In this document: one piece after another, positions 1 to 7,960 of the stretch | Layout: each line of letters starts with the position of its first letter | Position numbering within the stretch: the stretch's first letter is position 1 | From: an uncultured Lachnospiraceae bacterium | GTDB lineage: Bacteria > Bacillota > Clostridia > Lachnospirales > Lachnospiraceae | Assembly: GCA_910580015.1 (NCBI GenBank) | Contig: CAJTVT010000063.1 | Location: forward strand, 344 to 8,679 | Reading direction: 5' to 3' | Length of the DNA: 8,336 bases | The notes under the pieces: model-generated | The model's database searches: none | Seen by the model: the letters and a program-made list of their open reading frames with translations, nothing else | Told to the model about the DNA's origin: nothing | Made by a program: the position numbers and the translations under genes

Positions 1-102
1 CTTTCTTATTTCGTGTTTTTTATATATAGAAGATATTCTTAAATTCTAAAACTTTCTTATTTCGTGTTTTTTATATATAGAAGATATTCTTAAATTCTAA
101 AA
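1..102. repeat. Two identical 51-bp tandem repeat units
   Basis: Positions 1-51 and 52-102 are identical base for base. The unit is AT-rich and begins ctttcttatttcgtg. A third, diverged unit follows directly at 103-153. The array touches the left edge of the window, so the real copy number is unknown. It lies just downstream of the glutamate synthase-like gene, which is on the minus strand. The unit is 51 nt, a multiple of three. Read on the minus strand in that gene's frame, each unit is open for 16 codons and ends in TAA. No protein is claimed. No intrinsic terminator is visible within the repeats. Confidence 0.95.
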
Positions 103-153
103 CTTTTCTATTTCGCGTTTTTTATGCGTGGCGGATATTCGTATATTCTGAAA
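103..153. repeat. Diverged third 51-bp unit overlapping the 3' end of a gene
   Basis: This unit aligns to the two perfect upstream units without gaps over 51 positions, with 39 matches by hand count (about 76 percent). It contains the last ten codons and the TAA stop (122-124) of the glutamate synthase-like gene, plus 19 nt beyond the stop. The differences make this copy less AT-rich than the others. The simplest reading is that the non-coding copies arose from duplication of the gene's 3' end, followed by drift and a recent second duplication. The direction of copying cannot be proved from this window. Confidence 0.85.
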
Positions 154-1522
154 TTTCTCTGCTGAGTGTCACCAAATCCTCTGTATTCAAATCATGTACG
201 CAATTGTGCCCTGTGATCCGCGCAAAAGTTTTCAACTCTTCCAATGTCACATTTAAATAATTCGCAACTCTCTGTGCAGCTGTATCGACTTTGAGCCGTT
301 CTCTCAATTTGGGATCTTGGGTTGCAATCCCCACTGGACAATTGCCAGAACCACAGATTCGGTACTGTTGGCAGGCTGCTGCAATCAACGCTGCACTTGC
401 CACCGCCACGGCATCTGCTCCCATAGCAAGCGCTTTCGCCATATCTGCGGACACTCTCAATCCTCCCGTAATCACAAGAGAAATATCGGAATGCACCGAA
501 TCTAGATATTTTCTTGCCCGATACAGCGCATAGATGGTAGGCACTGTAGTTGCCTCACGCAGCAATAGTGGACTGGAACCTGTCGCTCCTCCTCTTCCAT
601 CTATGGTGATAAAATCTGGTTCCGCATAGACACAGTATTCCAAATCCCTCTCTATCCTGCCTGCCGCAATTTTAATTCCAATGGGTCTGCCGTCGGAACG
701 ATTCCTTAGCATAACAACCATATCTCTTAAATCTTCTTTCGAATTAAGCTCTGGAAACTTGCTTGGACTTTGCACGTCCTCCCCTTGTTTCTTTCCACGA
801 AGCTGTGCAATTTCCGCTGTCACTTTTTCTCCAGGCAGATGTCCTCCCATGCCAGGTTTTGTCCCCTGTCCAATTTTAATCTCAATGGCATCCGCTCTGC
901 GCAGATTTTCATCTGTCACACTGTACTTATTGGGAATATATTCAAAGATATATTTATATGCTGACTCTCGCTCTTCTGGAAGAATACCTCCTTCTCCGCT
1001 GCACATGGCAGTCCCCGCCATCGCAGAACCTTTGGAAAGAGCCACCTTAATCTCTTTGGACAAGGCCCCAAAAGACATATGCGAAATATACACTGGACTT
1101 TTCAAAATCATGGGCTTTTTGGCATGTTTTCCAATCACGGTCATTGTTGTCACTGGTTCATCTTCCTCCAATGGAGGCGGATTTAACTGTGCTCCCAGCA
1201 GCAAGATATCTTCCCAGCTTGGCATTGGCATTTTCGTTCCCATGGCCCCACTGATGGTCTTTCCTGTCACTGCCATTTGATGAATTTCCTCCATATAGCG
1301 GCAAGATTCATCCACCCGATAAAAATCCTTATCGTAACTTAATTCCATTTGCATGATGTTATCCTTTGTTTCTGTTTCACCACTGCTTAGATCAATATCA
1401 CTGACAGTCTCCCCTGCCTCTTCCTGGAATTTTTCTCCTGGCTGATGGCAAACTGGACATTCTTTTGGCGCCTCTTCCCCTTCATACACATAACCGCAAA
1501 CGCTACAGACAAATTTCTTCAT
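122..1522 (-). CDS. Rubredoxin-fused glutamate synthase-like FMN/Fe-S oxidoreductase
   Basis: This 466-residue cytoplasmic protein has two parts. Residues 1-35 form a rubredoxin-type iron site with paired cysteines at 6/9 and 22/25 (CSVCG and CPVCH). From about residue 60 to the end it resembles the FMN-binding synthase domain of glutamate synthase (GltB). Visible motifs are GEGG near 176, KIGQGTKPGMGGHLPG at 216-231, DGRGGATGSSP at 308-318 and ITGGLR at 351-356. C384, C390 and C395 have the C-x5-C-x4-C spacing of the 3Fe-4S cluster in GltB, followed by the family's PVGIATQD. The glutaminase domain and the GXGXG domain of full-length GltB are absent, so ammonia-dependent glutamate formation or another flavin reaction is possible. 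The rubredoxin part probably passes electrons to the Fe-S/FMN centre (inference). The start is well supported: AAGGAG lies about 7 nt before the ATG. It begins 85 nt after recQ. The family call is firm; the substrate is uncertain. Confidence 0.9.
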   Translation of the reverse strand: MKKFVCSVCGYVYEGEEAPKECPVCHQPGEKFQEEAGETVSDIDLSSGETETKDNIMQMELSYDKDFYRVDESCRYMEEIHQMAVTGKTISGAMGTKMPMPSWEDILLLGAQLNPPPLEEDEPVTTMTVIGKHAKKPMILKSPVYISHMSFGALSKEIKVALSKGSAMAGTAMCSGEGGILPEERESAYKYIFEYIPNKYSVTDENLRRADAIEIKIGQGTKPGMGGHLPGEKVTAEIAQLRGKKQGEDVQSPSKFPELNSKEDLRDMVVMLRNRSDGRPIGIKIAAGRIERDLEYCVYAEPDFITIDGRGGATGSSPLLLREATTVPTIYALYRARKYLDSVHSDISLVITGGLRVSADMAKALAMGADAVAVASAALIAAACQQYRICGSGNCPVGIATQDPKLRERLKVDTAAQRVANYLNVTLEELKTFARITGHNCVHDLNTEDLVTLSREISEYTNIRHA

Positions 1523-1607
1523 TCTTTTCTCCTTCCCTGTTGTTAAGACAATTGTTATATTTAAGTATCACTTCATTCTTTCTGGCATTTAGAGTGCTCG
1601 CTCTCGC

Positions 1608-3854
1608 TCAATGCTCCTCTCTGGGCCCAGTAAAATATTCTACGATCATTTTTTGAACCTGCTCTGGGTACATCAAAAGCTGGTATGCCCCTCGATTCTG
1701 ACTGACCTTATCCACTGTTTTTATTCCCAACTTTAGACCTTCTTGCGTCTGCTGCTTCACAATCTTTCCTTCTTGTTCCTGCTCCTGTGTGAGCCCAGCA
1801 GATACCAGATAATCCCAGATTACATAAATTGTAAGCTTTTTCACATTTTCAACACTACAAATACTGTTTAATTTATCATTTATATCACTGATATAGTAAT
1901 AGGAGGCATACGCAAAATTTTTCGCGTCTTCTGGATTAATATAAAAAAGTCCCTTTTTCCCCTTGCTTTTTGGCTTTCTGGAATCCTCATCCATCTCTTG
2001 TGTTTGTACACTGAGAACTGCATTGGGATGCTCCTTAAGAAACTTTGCAATCTCCTCCAAAAACTTTGCACCATATTTATCAAATTTATGTTCTCCAACT
2101 CCAGGCAACGCCAGCATTTCTTGTCTATTTTTAGGCATATTGGCACACATAGCAATTAAAGTCTTGTCACTGAAAATAATATATGGCGGCACTGCATTTT
2201 CTTTCGCAATTGCAAAGCGCAATTCTCGCAGCTTGCCAAACAGATCAAATCCTGCACTGGTAAGAGAATCTGTGCTCCTTTTTTTGCTGCCAGATAACGT
2301 CTCTTTTCTCTCCTCAAATTTTCGGACAATCACACGGGCATCTGCCTCCTTCAGCGCAGAGATATCTCCGATCTTAAGAACACTGTACTCGCCATTTGTC
2401 TGGACAATATATCCCTCCATTATCATTTGATCCAGCAGTAATCGCAGTTCACTTTCACTGCGGTTTTGCAATATCCCATAAGACTTATAGGACTCCGCAC
2501 CGATTTCTCTTAGTCTAGCCCTATTTGCACCAATCAAAGTTCCTATCACAATGTTCTGCCCATATCTACCTTTTGTTTCCGCAATGCAATTGATCATCCA
2601 TTTTGCATCTGTCGTCATATCAACCTCTGAATATTCTCGATGGCAATTTCCACAATTCTCACAAGGCAGACTTGTTCTCTCGCCAAAATAACCGAGAATA
2701 TAATTTCTAAGGCAGGATGTCATTTTACAATACCCTTCCATCGCGTGCAGTCTTTGCGCATCTCTTTGTTTGATCAATTCGATGTCTTGTATGTCCACCC
2801 CATCAAATTCTTTCTTTTCCAAAAGAAACTTATTGATCATAATATCTTGCGCTGAAAACAGCAAAATACATTGTGAGTTTTCGCCGTCGCGCCCTGCACG
2901 TCCTGCTTCTTGATAGTAATTCTCCATGCTTTGCGGCATATTATAGTGAATGACAAATCGCACATTTGACTTATCAATTCCCATGCCAAATGCATTGGTT
3001 GCCACCATCACCTGAATCCTGTCATAAATAAAATCATCCTGATTTCTTTTACGTGTTTCATTATCCATTCCAGCATGATAACTGGCCACGGAAACTTTAC
3101 GTTGTCGCAATTTTTCATACAAAGCATCTGCATTTTTTCGTGTGGAACAGTATACAATTCCACTCTCCTGAGGATGCTTCTCAATATAGTTTATCACAAA
3201 ATCATCCTTGCGCTTTCCAGAAACATGCTCCACACTGTAATATAAATTCTCCCTGTCAAATCCTGTTACTACAATCTTAGGTTGATTTAATTTTAAGATA
3301 CATTCAATATCTGTTTTCACTTCTTCTGTCGCTGTTGCCGTAAATGCACTTACAATGGGTCGCTTGGGCAAACATTCAATAAAATCGACAATCTTTAGAT
3401 AACTTGGCCTGAAATCCTGTCCCCACTGGGAAATACAATGCGCCTCATCAACAGTAACCATAGAAATCTGTCCATTTAAGGCAAAATTCATAAATCCGGA
3501 ACTTTCCAACCTCTCAGGGGCTACGTAAATTATTTTATAGATCCCTTTTAAGGCCAGACTCAGCGCTTTTGAAATCTGCGATTCTGTCAATGACGAATTG
3601 ATAAATGCTGCGTGGATTCCCGCTTCATTTAAGGATTTTACCTGATCCTGCATAAGAGAAATCAGTGGTGATATCACAAGCGTAATGCCCGAAAGCATCA
3701 GAGCTGGTACCTGATAACATATGGATTTCCCTGCACCTGTAGGCATCACAGCCAGTGCATCTCTCTCTGACAAAATAGAATGAATAATCTCTTCCTGCCC
3801 ATTTCGAAATGCATCATACCCAAAATATTTCTTTAGTGTGTCTGTGGCTTTCAT
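1608..3854 (-). CDS. recQ: ATP-dependent DNA helicase RecQ
   Basis: This is a superfamily 2 helicase of 748 residues that unwinds DNA 3' to 5' in recombination and fork repair. Numbering from the chosen start, motif I is TGAGKS at 39-44, the DEAH box is at 136-139, SAFTATAT is at 169-176, and the motif VI region QEAGRAGRDG is at 315-324. C381, C398, C401 and C404 have the C-x16-C-x2-C-x2-C pattern of the RecQ zinc domain, followed by a winged-helix region. An HRDC-like domain spans about 537-610 and contains LPGVGEHKFDKYG. A charged linker leads to an extra C-terminal module of about 100 residues (637-741) that I cannot name. An in-frame ATG lies 7 codons upstream at 3875. I prefer 3854 because AAGGGA sits 12 nt before it, the upstream ATG has no ribosome site, and the family usually starts shortly before LKKYFGY. 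A hairpin separates it from pyrD. Confidence 0.95.
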   Translation of the reverse strand: MKATDTLKKYFGYDAFRNGQEEIIHSILSERDALAVMPTGAGKSICYQVPALMLSGITLVISPLISLMQDQVKSLNEAGIHAAFINSSLTESQISKALSLALKGIYKIIYVAPERLESSGFMNFALNGQISMVTVDEAHCISQWGQDFRPSYLKIVDFIECLPKRPIVSAFTATATEEVKTDIECILKLNQPKIVVTGFDRENLYYSVEHVSGKRKDDFVINYIEKHPQESGIVYCSTRKNADALYEKLRQRKVSVASYHAGMDNETRKRNQDDFIYDRIQVMVATNAFGMGIDKSNVRFVIHYNMPQSMENYYQEAGRAGRDGENSQCILLFSAQDIMINKFLLEKKEFDGVDIQDIELIKQRDAQRLHAMEGYCKMTSCLRNYILGYFGERTSLPCENCGNCHREYSEVDMTTDAKWMINCIAETKGRYGQNIVIGTLIGANRARLREIGAESYKSYGILQNRSESELRLLLDQMIMEGYIVQTNGEYSVLKIGDISALKEADARVIVRKFEERKETLSGSKKRSTDSLTSAGFDLFGKLRELRFAIAKENAVPPYIIFSDKTLIAMCANMPKNRQEMLALPGVGEHKFDKYGAKFLEEIAKFLKEHPNAVLSVQTQEMDEDSRKPKSKGKKGLFYINPEDAKNFAYASYYYISDINDKLNSICSVENVKKLTIYVIWDYLVSAGLTQEQEQEGKIVKQQTQEGLKLGIKTVDKVSQNRGAYQLLMYPEQVQKMIVEYFTGPREEH

Positions 3855-3903
3855 ATACTTATAGCTTCCCTTCATCTGACAATATCTGAAACATCATACG
3901 ATC

Positions 3904-3932
3904 ATTCTCCCAACAACTGAAAATGATGTAAA
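3904..3932 (-). promoter_or_regulatory. Candidate promoter for recQ
   Basis: On the minus strand TTTACA (3932-3927) lies 17 nt from GAGAAT (3909-3904). This gives 5/6 and 4/6 matches to the vegetative -35 and -10 consensus. It sits between the hairpin after pyrD and the recQ start, where a promoter would be needed. The -10 is weak, so this is only a candidate. Confidence 0.35.
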
Positions 3933-3951
3933 TCTTATTTTCCTATCATTT

Positions 3952-3987
3952 AAAACAGGACAGCATCCAAATAGAACTGCTGCCCTG
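3952..3987 (-). terminator. Probable intrinsic terminator after pyrD
   Basis: Reading the minus strand, CAGGGCAGCA (3987-3978) pairs with TGCTGTCCTG (3965-3956). The stem is 10 bp with one G-U pair and the loop is 12 nt. A short run TTTT (3955-3952) follows. It lies 33 nt after the pyrD stop, so it probably ends the pyrCFKD transcript. The T run is short and the loop large, so some read-through into recQ is possible. A shifted pairing using AACAGG (3993-3988) also exists. Confidence 0.65.
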
Positions 3988-4020
3988 CCCTGTTACATAA
4001 TTCTGTTCTTACTTTCTGTA

Positions 4021-4923
4021 TTACTCTACGGCGCCAATCAACTCACAGATGTCCTCAACACCGTACTGCTCCATATATTCCCGTATTCCATGAACGATCT
4101 CCATTGTCACTGCCGGATTGCGGAAGTTTGCTGTTCCTACGGAAATCGCAGTAGCTCCGGCAAGTATCATTTCAATCGCATCTTCTGCTGTCATAATACC
4201 ACCCATTCCAATGATCGGTATATCTACTGCTTGAGCCGCCTGATAAACCATCCTGACTGCCACAGGATGAATTGCTGGACCAGATAAACCGCCTGTCTTA
4301 TTGGCAAGGGCAAACTTCCTGCTATGAATATCAATTTTCATTCCTGTAATCGTATTGATCAGAGAAAGTGCATCGGCTCCCCCTGCTTCTGCTGCCTTTG
4401 CCATCTCCGTAATATCCGTGACATTTGGACTCAGCTTCATGATAATCGGCTGTTTGGCATATTTCTTCACTTCCTTTGTGATCGCTTCCACCGATTTTGG
4501 ATTCTGACCAAAGGCGATGCCCCCCTGTTCCACATTAGGACATGAGATATTGATCTCAAGCATATCCACTGGCTGGGTGGCCAAACGACGAACCACTTCA
4601 CAATAATCTTCTGTGGTCCTTCCGCACACATTTACAATAATTCTAGTATCATATTTCGTCAGAAATGGAATATCCCGTTCCACAAACACATCAATCCCCG
4701 GATTTTGAAGCCCCACCGCATTCAACATACCGCCATAAGTCTCTGCAATCCTTGGGGTAGGATTTCCCTCCCAGGGTACATTGGCCACCCCCTTAGTAAC
4801 CACAGCCCCCAGTTTATTCAAATCTACAAACTCGCAGAACTCGGCGCCTGAGCCAAAAGTTCCTGATGCTGTCATCACTGGGTTTTTCAGGGTCAATCCT
4901 GCAAGCGTTACTTTTGTGTTCAT
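4021..4923 (-). CDS. pyrD: Dihydroorotate dehydrogenase B, catalytic subunit PyrD
   Basis: This FMN-containing, cytoplasmic subunit oxidises dihydroorotate to orotate in pyrimidine synthesis. At 300 residues it has the normal length for the class 1B enzyme. The catalytic base of this class is a cysteine, seen here as C128 in NISCPNVEQGG. Other visible parts are the N-terminal NPVMTASGTFGSG (14-26), TKGV near 43, NAVGLQNPG (68-76), the phosphate-binding region GGLSGPA (211-217) and IGMGGI (238-243). It has no membrane-targeting N-terminus, unlike the quinone-linked class 2 enzymes. Its ATG overlaps the pyrK stop by one base (TGATG), which suggests translational coupling and balanced synthesis of the two subunits. 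It is the last gene of the pyr cluster. pyrE, which often follows pyrD in Firmicutes, is not present here. Confidence 0.97.
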   Translation of the reverse strand: MNTKVTLAGLTLKNPVMTASGTFGSGAEFCEFVDLNKLGAVVTKGVANVPWEGNPTPRIAETYGGMLNAVGLQNPGIDVFVERDIPFLTKYDTRIIVNVCGRTTEDYCEVVRRLATQPVDMLEINISCPNVEQGGIAFGQNPKSVEAITKEVKKYAKQPIIMKLSPNVTDITEMAKAAEAGGADALSLINTITGMKIDIHSRKFALANKTGGLSGPAIHPVAVRMVYQAAQAVDIPIIGMGGIMTAEDAIEMILAGATAISVGTANFRNPAVTMEIVHGIREYMEQYGVEDICELIGAVE

Positions 4924-5690
4924 CAGAAATCCACCTCCTCCGCACGAAATACGGGTCCTTCTTTACAGATCCGTTTATTGTTTACATTGGTATGGCTGTC
5001 TCTCTCCTTAGATCTGCAAACACAACCCAGACAGGCACCAATTCCACATGCCATCCGTTCTTCCAGAGATACCCAACATTCCATCTGCTTCTCTCTCGCA
5101 TATGCTTTCACTGCTCGAAGCATTGGCATAGGACCACAAGCATAAATAATCTCCGCATCCAATCCATTTTGTTTTATCGCATCCAGCACATTCCCTTCTG
5201 TGCCGTAACTTCCATCTTCTGTCGCCACATAGACAGTTCCATATTTCTTAAATTCTTCCTTCAAAAATAAGGAATCCCGATAACCCAATATGATCTGTCT
5301 TTCACAATTCAATTCTTTGGCAAGTTCAAGCAGCGGCGGAATTCCTATGCCTCCTCCAATAAGAAATGCTTTCTTTTCTTTGATGGGAAATCCATTTCCA
5401 AGAGGACCCACAATATCCAAGCTTCTTCCGGTACGCATCTGGGATAACTCTTCTGTACCTTTCCCTACAACACGATACACGATACGAACTGCTCTGTCTG
5501 CCCTGTCAATCTCACAGATACTGATGGGTCTTGGGAGCAATCTGCTTCCCTCGTGGCAGTATACGGACAGAAATTGTCCTGGCTTTGCCAGCTTTGTTAT
5601 CTGATCTGTCCGCACCCACATACTGTATATTCCATAAGAGATTTCTTCTTGTCGGATAATCACTGCCTGTTCCTTATACTTATCTGCCAT
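4923..5690 (-). CDS. pyrK: Dihydroorotate dehydrogenase electron transfer subunit PyrK
   Basis: This is the FAD and 2Fe-2S partner of PyrD. It passes electrons from the FMN subunit to NAD+, completing the class 1B enzyme. The 255 residues show a ferredoxin-reductase-like FAD domain with RPISI (54-58) and GPLGNGF (95-101). The nucleotide domain has GGGIGIPP (112-119) and YACGPMPML (183-191). The C-terminal iron-sulfur region has C215, C220, C223 and C242 in ACGIGACLGC and ICKEGPVF, the expected ligand pattern for PyrK. An AGGAG sits about 7 nt before the ATG. The gene starts 22 nt after pyrF and its stop overlaps the pyrD start, so the order pyrK-pyrD is kept as a coupled pair. All expected cofactor residues are present. 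Confidence 0.96.
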   Translation of the reverse strand: MADKYKEQAVIIRQEEISYGIYSMWVRTDQITKLAKPGQFLSVYCHEGSRLLPRPISICEIDRADRAVRIVYRVVGKGTEELSQMRTGRSLDIVGPLGNGFPIKEKKAFLIGGGIGIPPLLELAKELNCERQIILGYRDSLFLKEEFKKYGTVYVATEDGSYGTEGNVLDAIKQNGLDAEIIYACGPMPMLRAVKAYAREKQMECWVSLEERMACGIGACLGCVCRSKERDSHTNVNNKRICKEGPVFRAEEVDF

Positions 5691-5712
5691 ATTCTTCTCC
5701 TACCTATCCACG

Positions 5713-6642
5713 CTATTTGACCGCCTGAAGAGCTTGATCAATATCTTTTGCCATCGCTTCCACAGCCGCTCTGGATGCTTCCCCGAAATGCTCTGCTCCA
5801 AATTGTGCATACTCCTCCTGCTTATATGCCGCAATAATTCCCCTGGAAGAATTAACGATGGCTCCCAATCCATCCTGATCAAAGAAGTGTACCAGATCCG
5901 CTCCTTTTCCTCCCTGAGCTCCATAACCAGGTACTAATATATAACTTTTTGGCATTATTTTACGTAATACTTTACCCATCTCTGGATAAGTAGCCCCTAC
6001 TACAGCTCCAATATAACTGTATTGGTCCCCCATGCAGTCTGCACCCCACTGGGCCACTTTCTCACCAACCAACTCATACAAAGGCTTCCCATCTATAAGC
6101 CTGTCCTGAAATTCACCACTGGAAGGATTGGATGTCTTCACCAGGATAAACAATCCCTTCTGTTCCTCCTTACACACATCCACAAAAGGTTTGACTCCAT
6201 CCGTTCCAAGATAAGGATTTACTGTCACAAAATCTTCATCAAAAGGATGATAGACCTTCGTTCCAACTTTTACTGTTCCAATATGTCCTGCTGCATAAGC
6301 TGCCGACGTAGATCCAATATCCCCCCGCTTGATATCACCAATTACAACCAAATCTTTCTCATGACAGTAATCCACCGTCTTTTGAAATGCCTGTAATCCA
6401 GGAATTCCAAACTGTTCATACATGGCAATCTGTGGTTTAACCGCTGGAATCAGTTCGTAGGTGCTGTCCACAATTTCCTTATTAAATTGCCAAATCGCCT
6501 CTGCTGCACCCTCCAGGGTCTCCCCATATTCCTCAAATGCCTTCTTTTGGATATGCTCTGGTATATAGTTCATCATGGGATCAAGACCTACAACAATGGG
6601 AGCATGAGTATTTTGAATCTTCTGTACCAGTTTATTAATCAT
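5713..6642 (-). CDS. pyrF: Orotidine 5'-phosphate decarboxylase PyrF (long type)
   Basis: This enzyme converts OMP to UMP, the last step of de novo UMP synthesis. The catalytic Asp-x-Lys-x-x-Asp array is visible as D103, K105 and D108 in IGDIKRGDIG. Other family segments are VVGLDPMM near the N-terminus (17-24), VKTSNPSS (168-175), the phosphate-binding PGYGAQGG (238-245) and VNSSRGI (263-269). At 309 residues it belongs to the long form of the family rather than the roughly 240-residue form typified by Bacillus subtilis. The ribosome site is modest: GGA lies 6 nt before the ATG, and a better AAAGG is 14 nt away. Expression may partly rely on ribosomes leaving pyrC, whose stop is 26 nt upstream (inference). 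No other in-frame start fits better. Confidence 0.96.
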   Translation of the reverse strand: MINKLVQKIQNTHAPIVVGLDPMMNYIPEHIQKKAFEEYGETLEGAAEAIWQFNKEIVDSTYELIPAVKPQIAMYEQFGIPGLQAFQKTVDYCHEKDLVVIGDIKRGDIGSTSAAYAAGHIGTVKVGTKVYHPFDEDFVTVNPYLGTDGVKPFVDVCKEEQKGLFILVKTSNPSSGEFQDRLIDGKPLYELVGEKVAQWGADCMGDQYSYIGAVVGATYPEMGKVLRKIMPKSYILVPGYGAQGGKGADLVHFFDQDGLGAIVNSSRGIIAAYKQEEYAQFGAEHFGEASRAAVEAMAKDIDQALQAVK

Positions 6643-6668
6643 TATTATTCCATGAACCTTTCTTTGAT

Positions 6669-7943
6669 TTACTTTTCATACACTACTTTTCCATCCACAA
6701 TGGTCGCCAGAACCATTCCTTTCACTTCTCTGCCTGTAAAGGGTGTATTCTTTCCTTTGGAACAAAATTCAGCGGGGTCAATCACATACTGTTTGTTGGG
6801 ATCAAACACCACCAAATCTGCGGGTTTTCCTTCTTCCACCACACCTTTATCCAATCCTAAAATCTTTGCTGGATTATAACTCATCTTTTCTGCCATCTGC
6901 ATAATGGTGAGATACCCTGGCTCTACCAGCTCTGTCATAGTCAATGCTGCCGCTGTCTCAAGACCCACAATGCCAAAAGGTGCTTTTTTGATTCCAACCC
7001 CTTTCTCAATCGCAGTATGGGGTGCATGGTCTGTGGCAATCACATCCATAATATTTGCTTTTAATCCTTCTTTCAGAGCTTCTACATCTTCTTTTGTCCT
7101 AAGAGGTGGATTCATTTTATAATTGGCATTATCTACTGGAATGTCCTCGCTGGTCAGCGTGAAATGATGGGGACATACCTCAGCCGTCACACGAATTCCT
7201 TCTTGTTTGGCCAGTTCTACCAGACGCACACTGTCTTTCGTAGAACAGTGACACAGATGTAGGGCTGCTCCTGTATCCTTTGCAAGCATAATATCCCTTG
7301 CTATAATCACATCCTCTACAGCATTGCTAATTCCTGCAAGTTTCATCTTCTCCATGGCCCCATCTGCATTTACCACGCCGCCCTTTACCATATTGGCATC
7401 TTCACAATGTGCAAAAACTGGAATGTCGTATTTCACGGCAAGAGTCATTGCCTCCCTATAAAGCTGGGCATTCATAACGGTTCTGCCGTCTTCGCTGATA
7501 CCAGGGATTCCAGCCTCCACCATTGCCTCAATATCGGACAATTCTTCTCCCCGTTGTCCTCTTGTAATGGCTCCAGCCTGTAAAATATGAACCAGTCTTA
7601 CATCTTTCGCTTTGTTATGGACATAGTTCACCACATCTGCATTGTCCACTACTGGTTTTGTATTGGGCATGGCAACGATCGTAGTAAATCCCCCTCGTAC
7701 TGCTGCCTGGGAACCTGTTTCCACAGTTTCCTTATGTTCTTGTCCTGGATCACGCAAATGTACATGCAGATCAATAAACCCTGGCATTACATAACAACCT
7801 TCTGCATTTACCACGCGATCTGCTTTCACCTTCTGTTGTGGTGCAATTTTTTTAATTTTTCCATCCTCCACCAACACATCTGCTTTCGCTTCTGTGCCAT
7901 CTCCCGGATTAATTACTGTTCCATTTTGAATGAGTAGCAACAT
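6669..7943 (-). CDS. pyrC: Dihydroorotase PyrC
   Basis: This zinc amidohydrolase cyclises carbamoyl-aspartate to dihydroorotate. It is a 424-residue class I dihydroorotase. Metal and catalytic residues are visible: H60 and H62 in DLHVHLRDPG, D152 in SEDGR, H179 in FAHCED, H232 in LCHCSTK, and D305 in ATDHAPH. R64 and N94 (AMPNTKP) are at the positions expected to bind the substrate carboxylate. A TTG in frame at 7949 would add two residues. I chose the ATG at 7943 because AGAAAGGA ends 9 nt before it but only 3 nt before the TTG. It is the first gene of the pyrC-pyrF-pyrK-pyrD run and is preceded by a leader-like region with a terminator hairpin. An inactive homologue is unlikely because every metal ligand is present. 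Confidence 0.96.
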   Translation of the reverse strand: MLLLIQNGTVINPGDGTEAKADVLVEDGKIKKIAPQQKVKADRVVNAEGCYVMPGFIDLHVHLRDPGQEHKETVETGSQAAVRGGFTTIVAMPNTKPVVDNADVVNYVHNKAKDVRLVHILQAGAITRGQRGEELSDIEAMVEAGIPGISEDGRTVMNAQLYREAMTLAVKYDIPVFAHCEDANMVKGGVVNADGAMEKMKLAGISNAVEDVIIARDIMLAKDTGAALHLCHCSTKDSVRLVELAKQEGIRVTAEVCPHHFTLTSEDIPVDNANYKMNPPLRTKEDVEALKEGLKANIMDVIATDHAPHTAIEKGVGIKKAPFGIVGLETAAALTMTELVEPGYLTIMQMAEKMSYNPAKILGLDKGVVEEGKPADLVVFDPNKQYVIDPAEFCSKGKNTPFTGREVKGMVLATIVDGKVVYEK

Positions 7944-7952
7944 AGTCAAAAA

Positions 7953-7960
7953 TCCTTTCT
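7953..7960 (-). promoter_or_regulatory. Ribosome binding site of pyrC
   Basis: AGAAAGGA ends 9 nt before the ATG at 7943. The spacing favours this ATG over the TTG at 7949, which would leave only 3 nt. Confidence 0.7.

Noticed and set aside
1..153. CRISPR array
   Set aside because: The repeats are directly adjacent with no unique spacers, the unit is 51 bp, and one unit is part of a gene. This is a simple tandem duplication.
681..1280. A 199-residue plus-strand reading frame
   Set aside because: It lies antisense inside the glutamate synthase-like gene, whose product has clear family motifs over the same bases. The plus-strand protein shows only the composition expected of a shadow frame.
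1588..1616. Terminator hairpin at the end of recQ
   Set aside because: The GC-rich stretch around the recQ stop is a direct repeat of GAGCGA on the minus strand, not an inverted repeat. It has no following T run.
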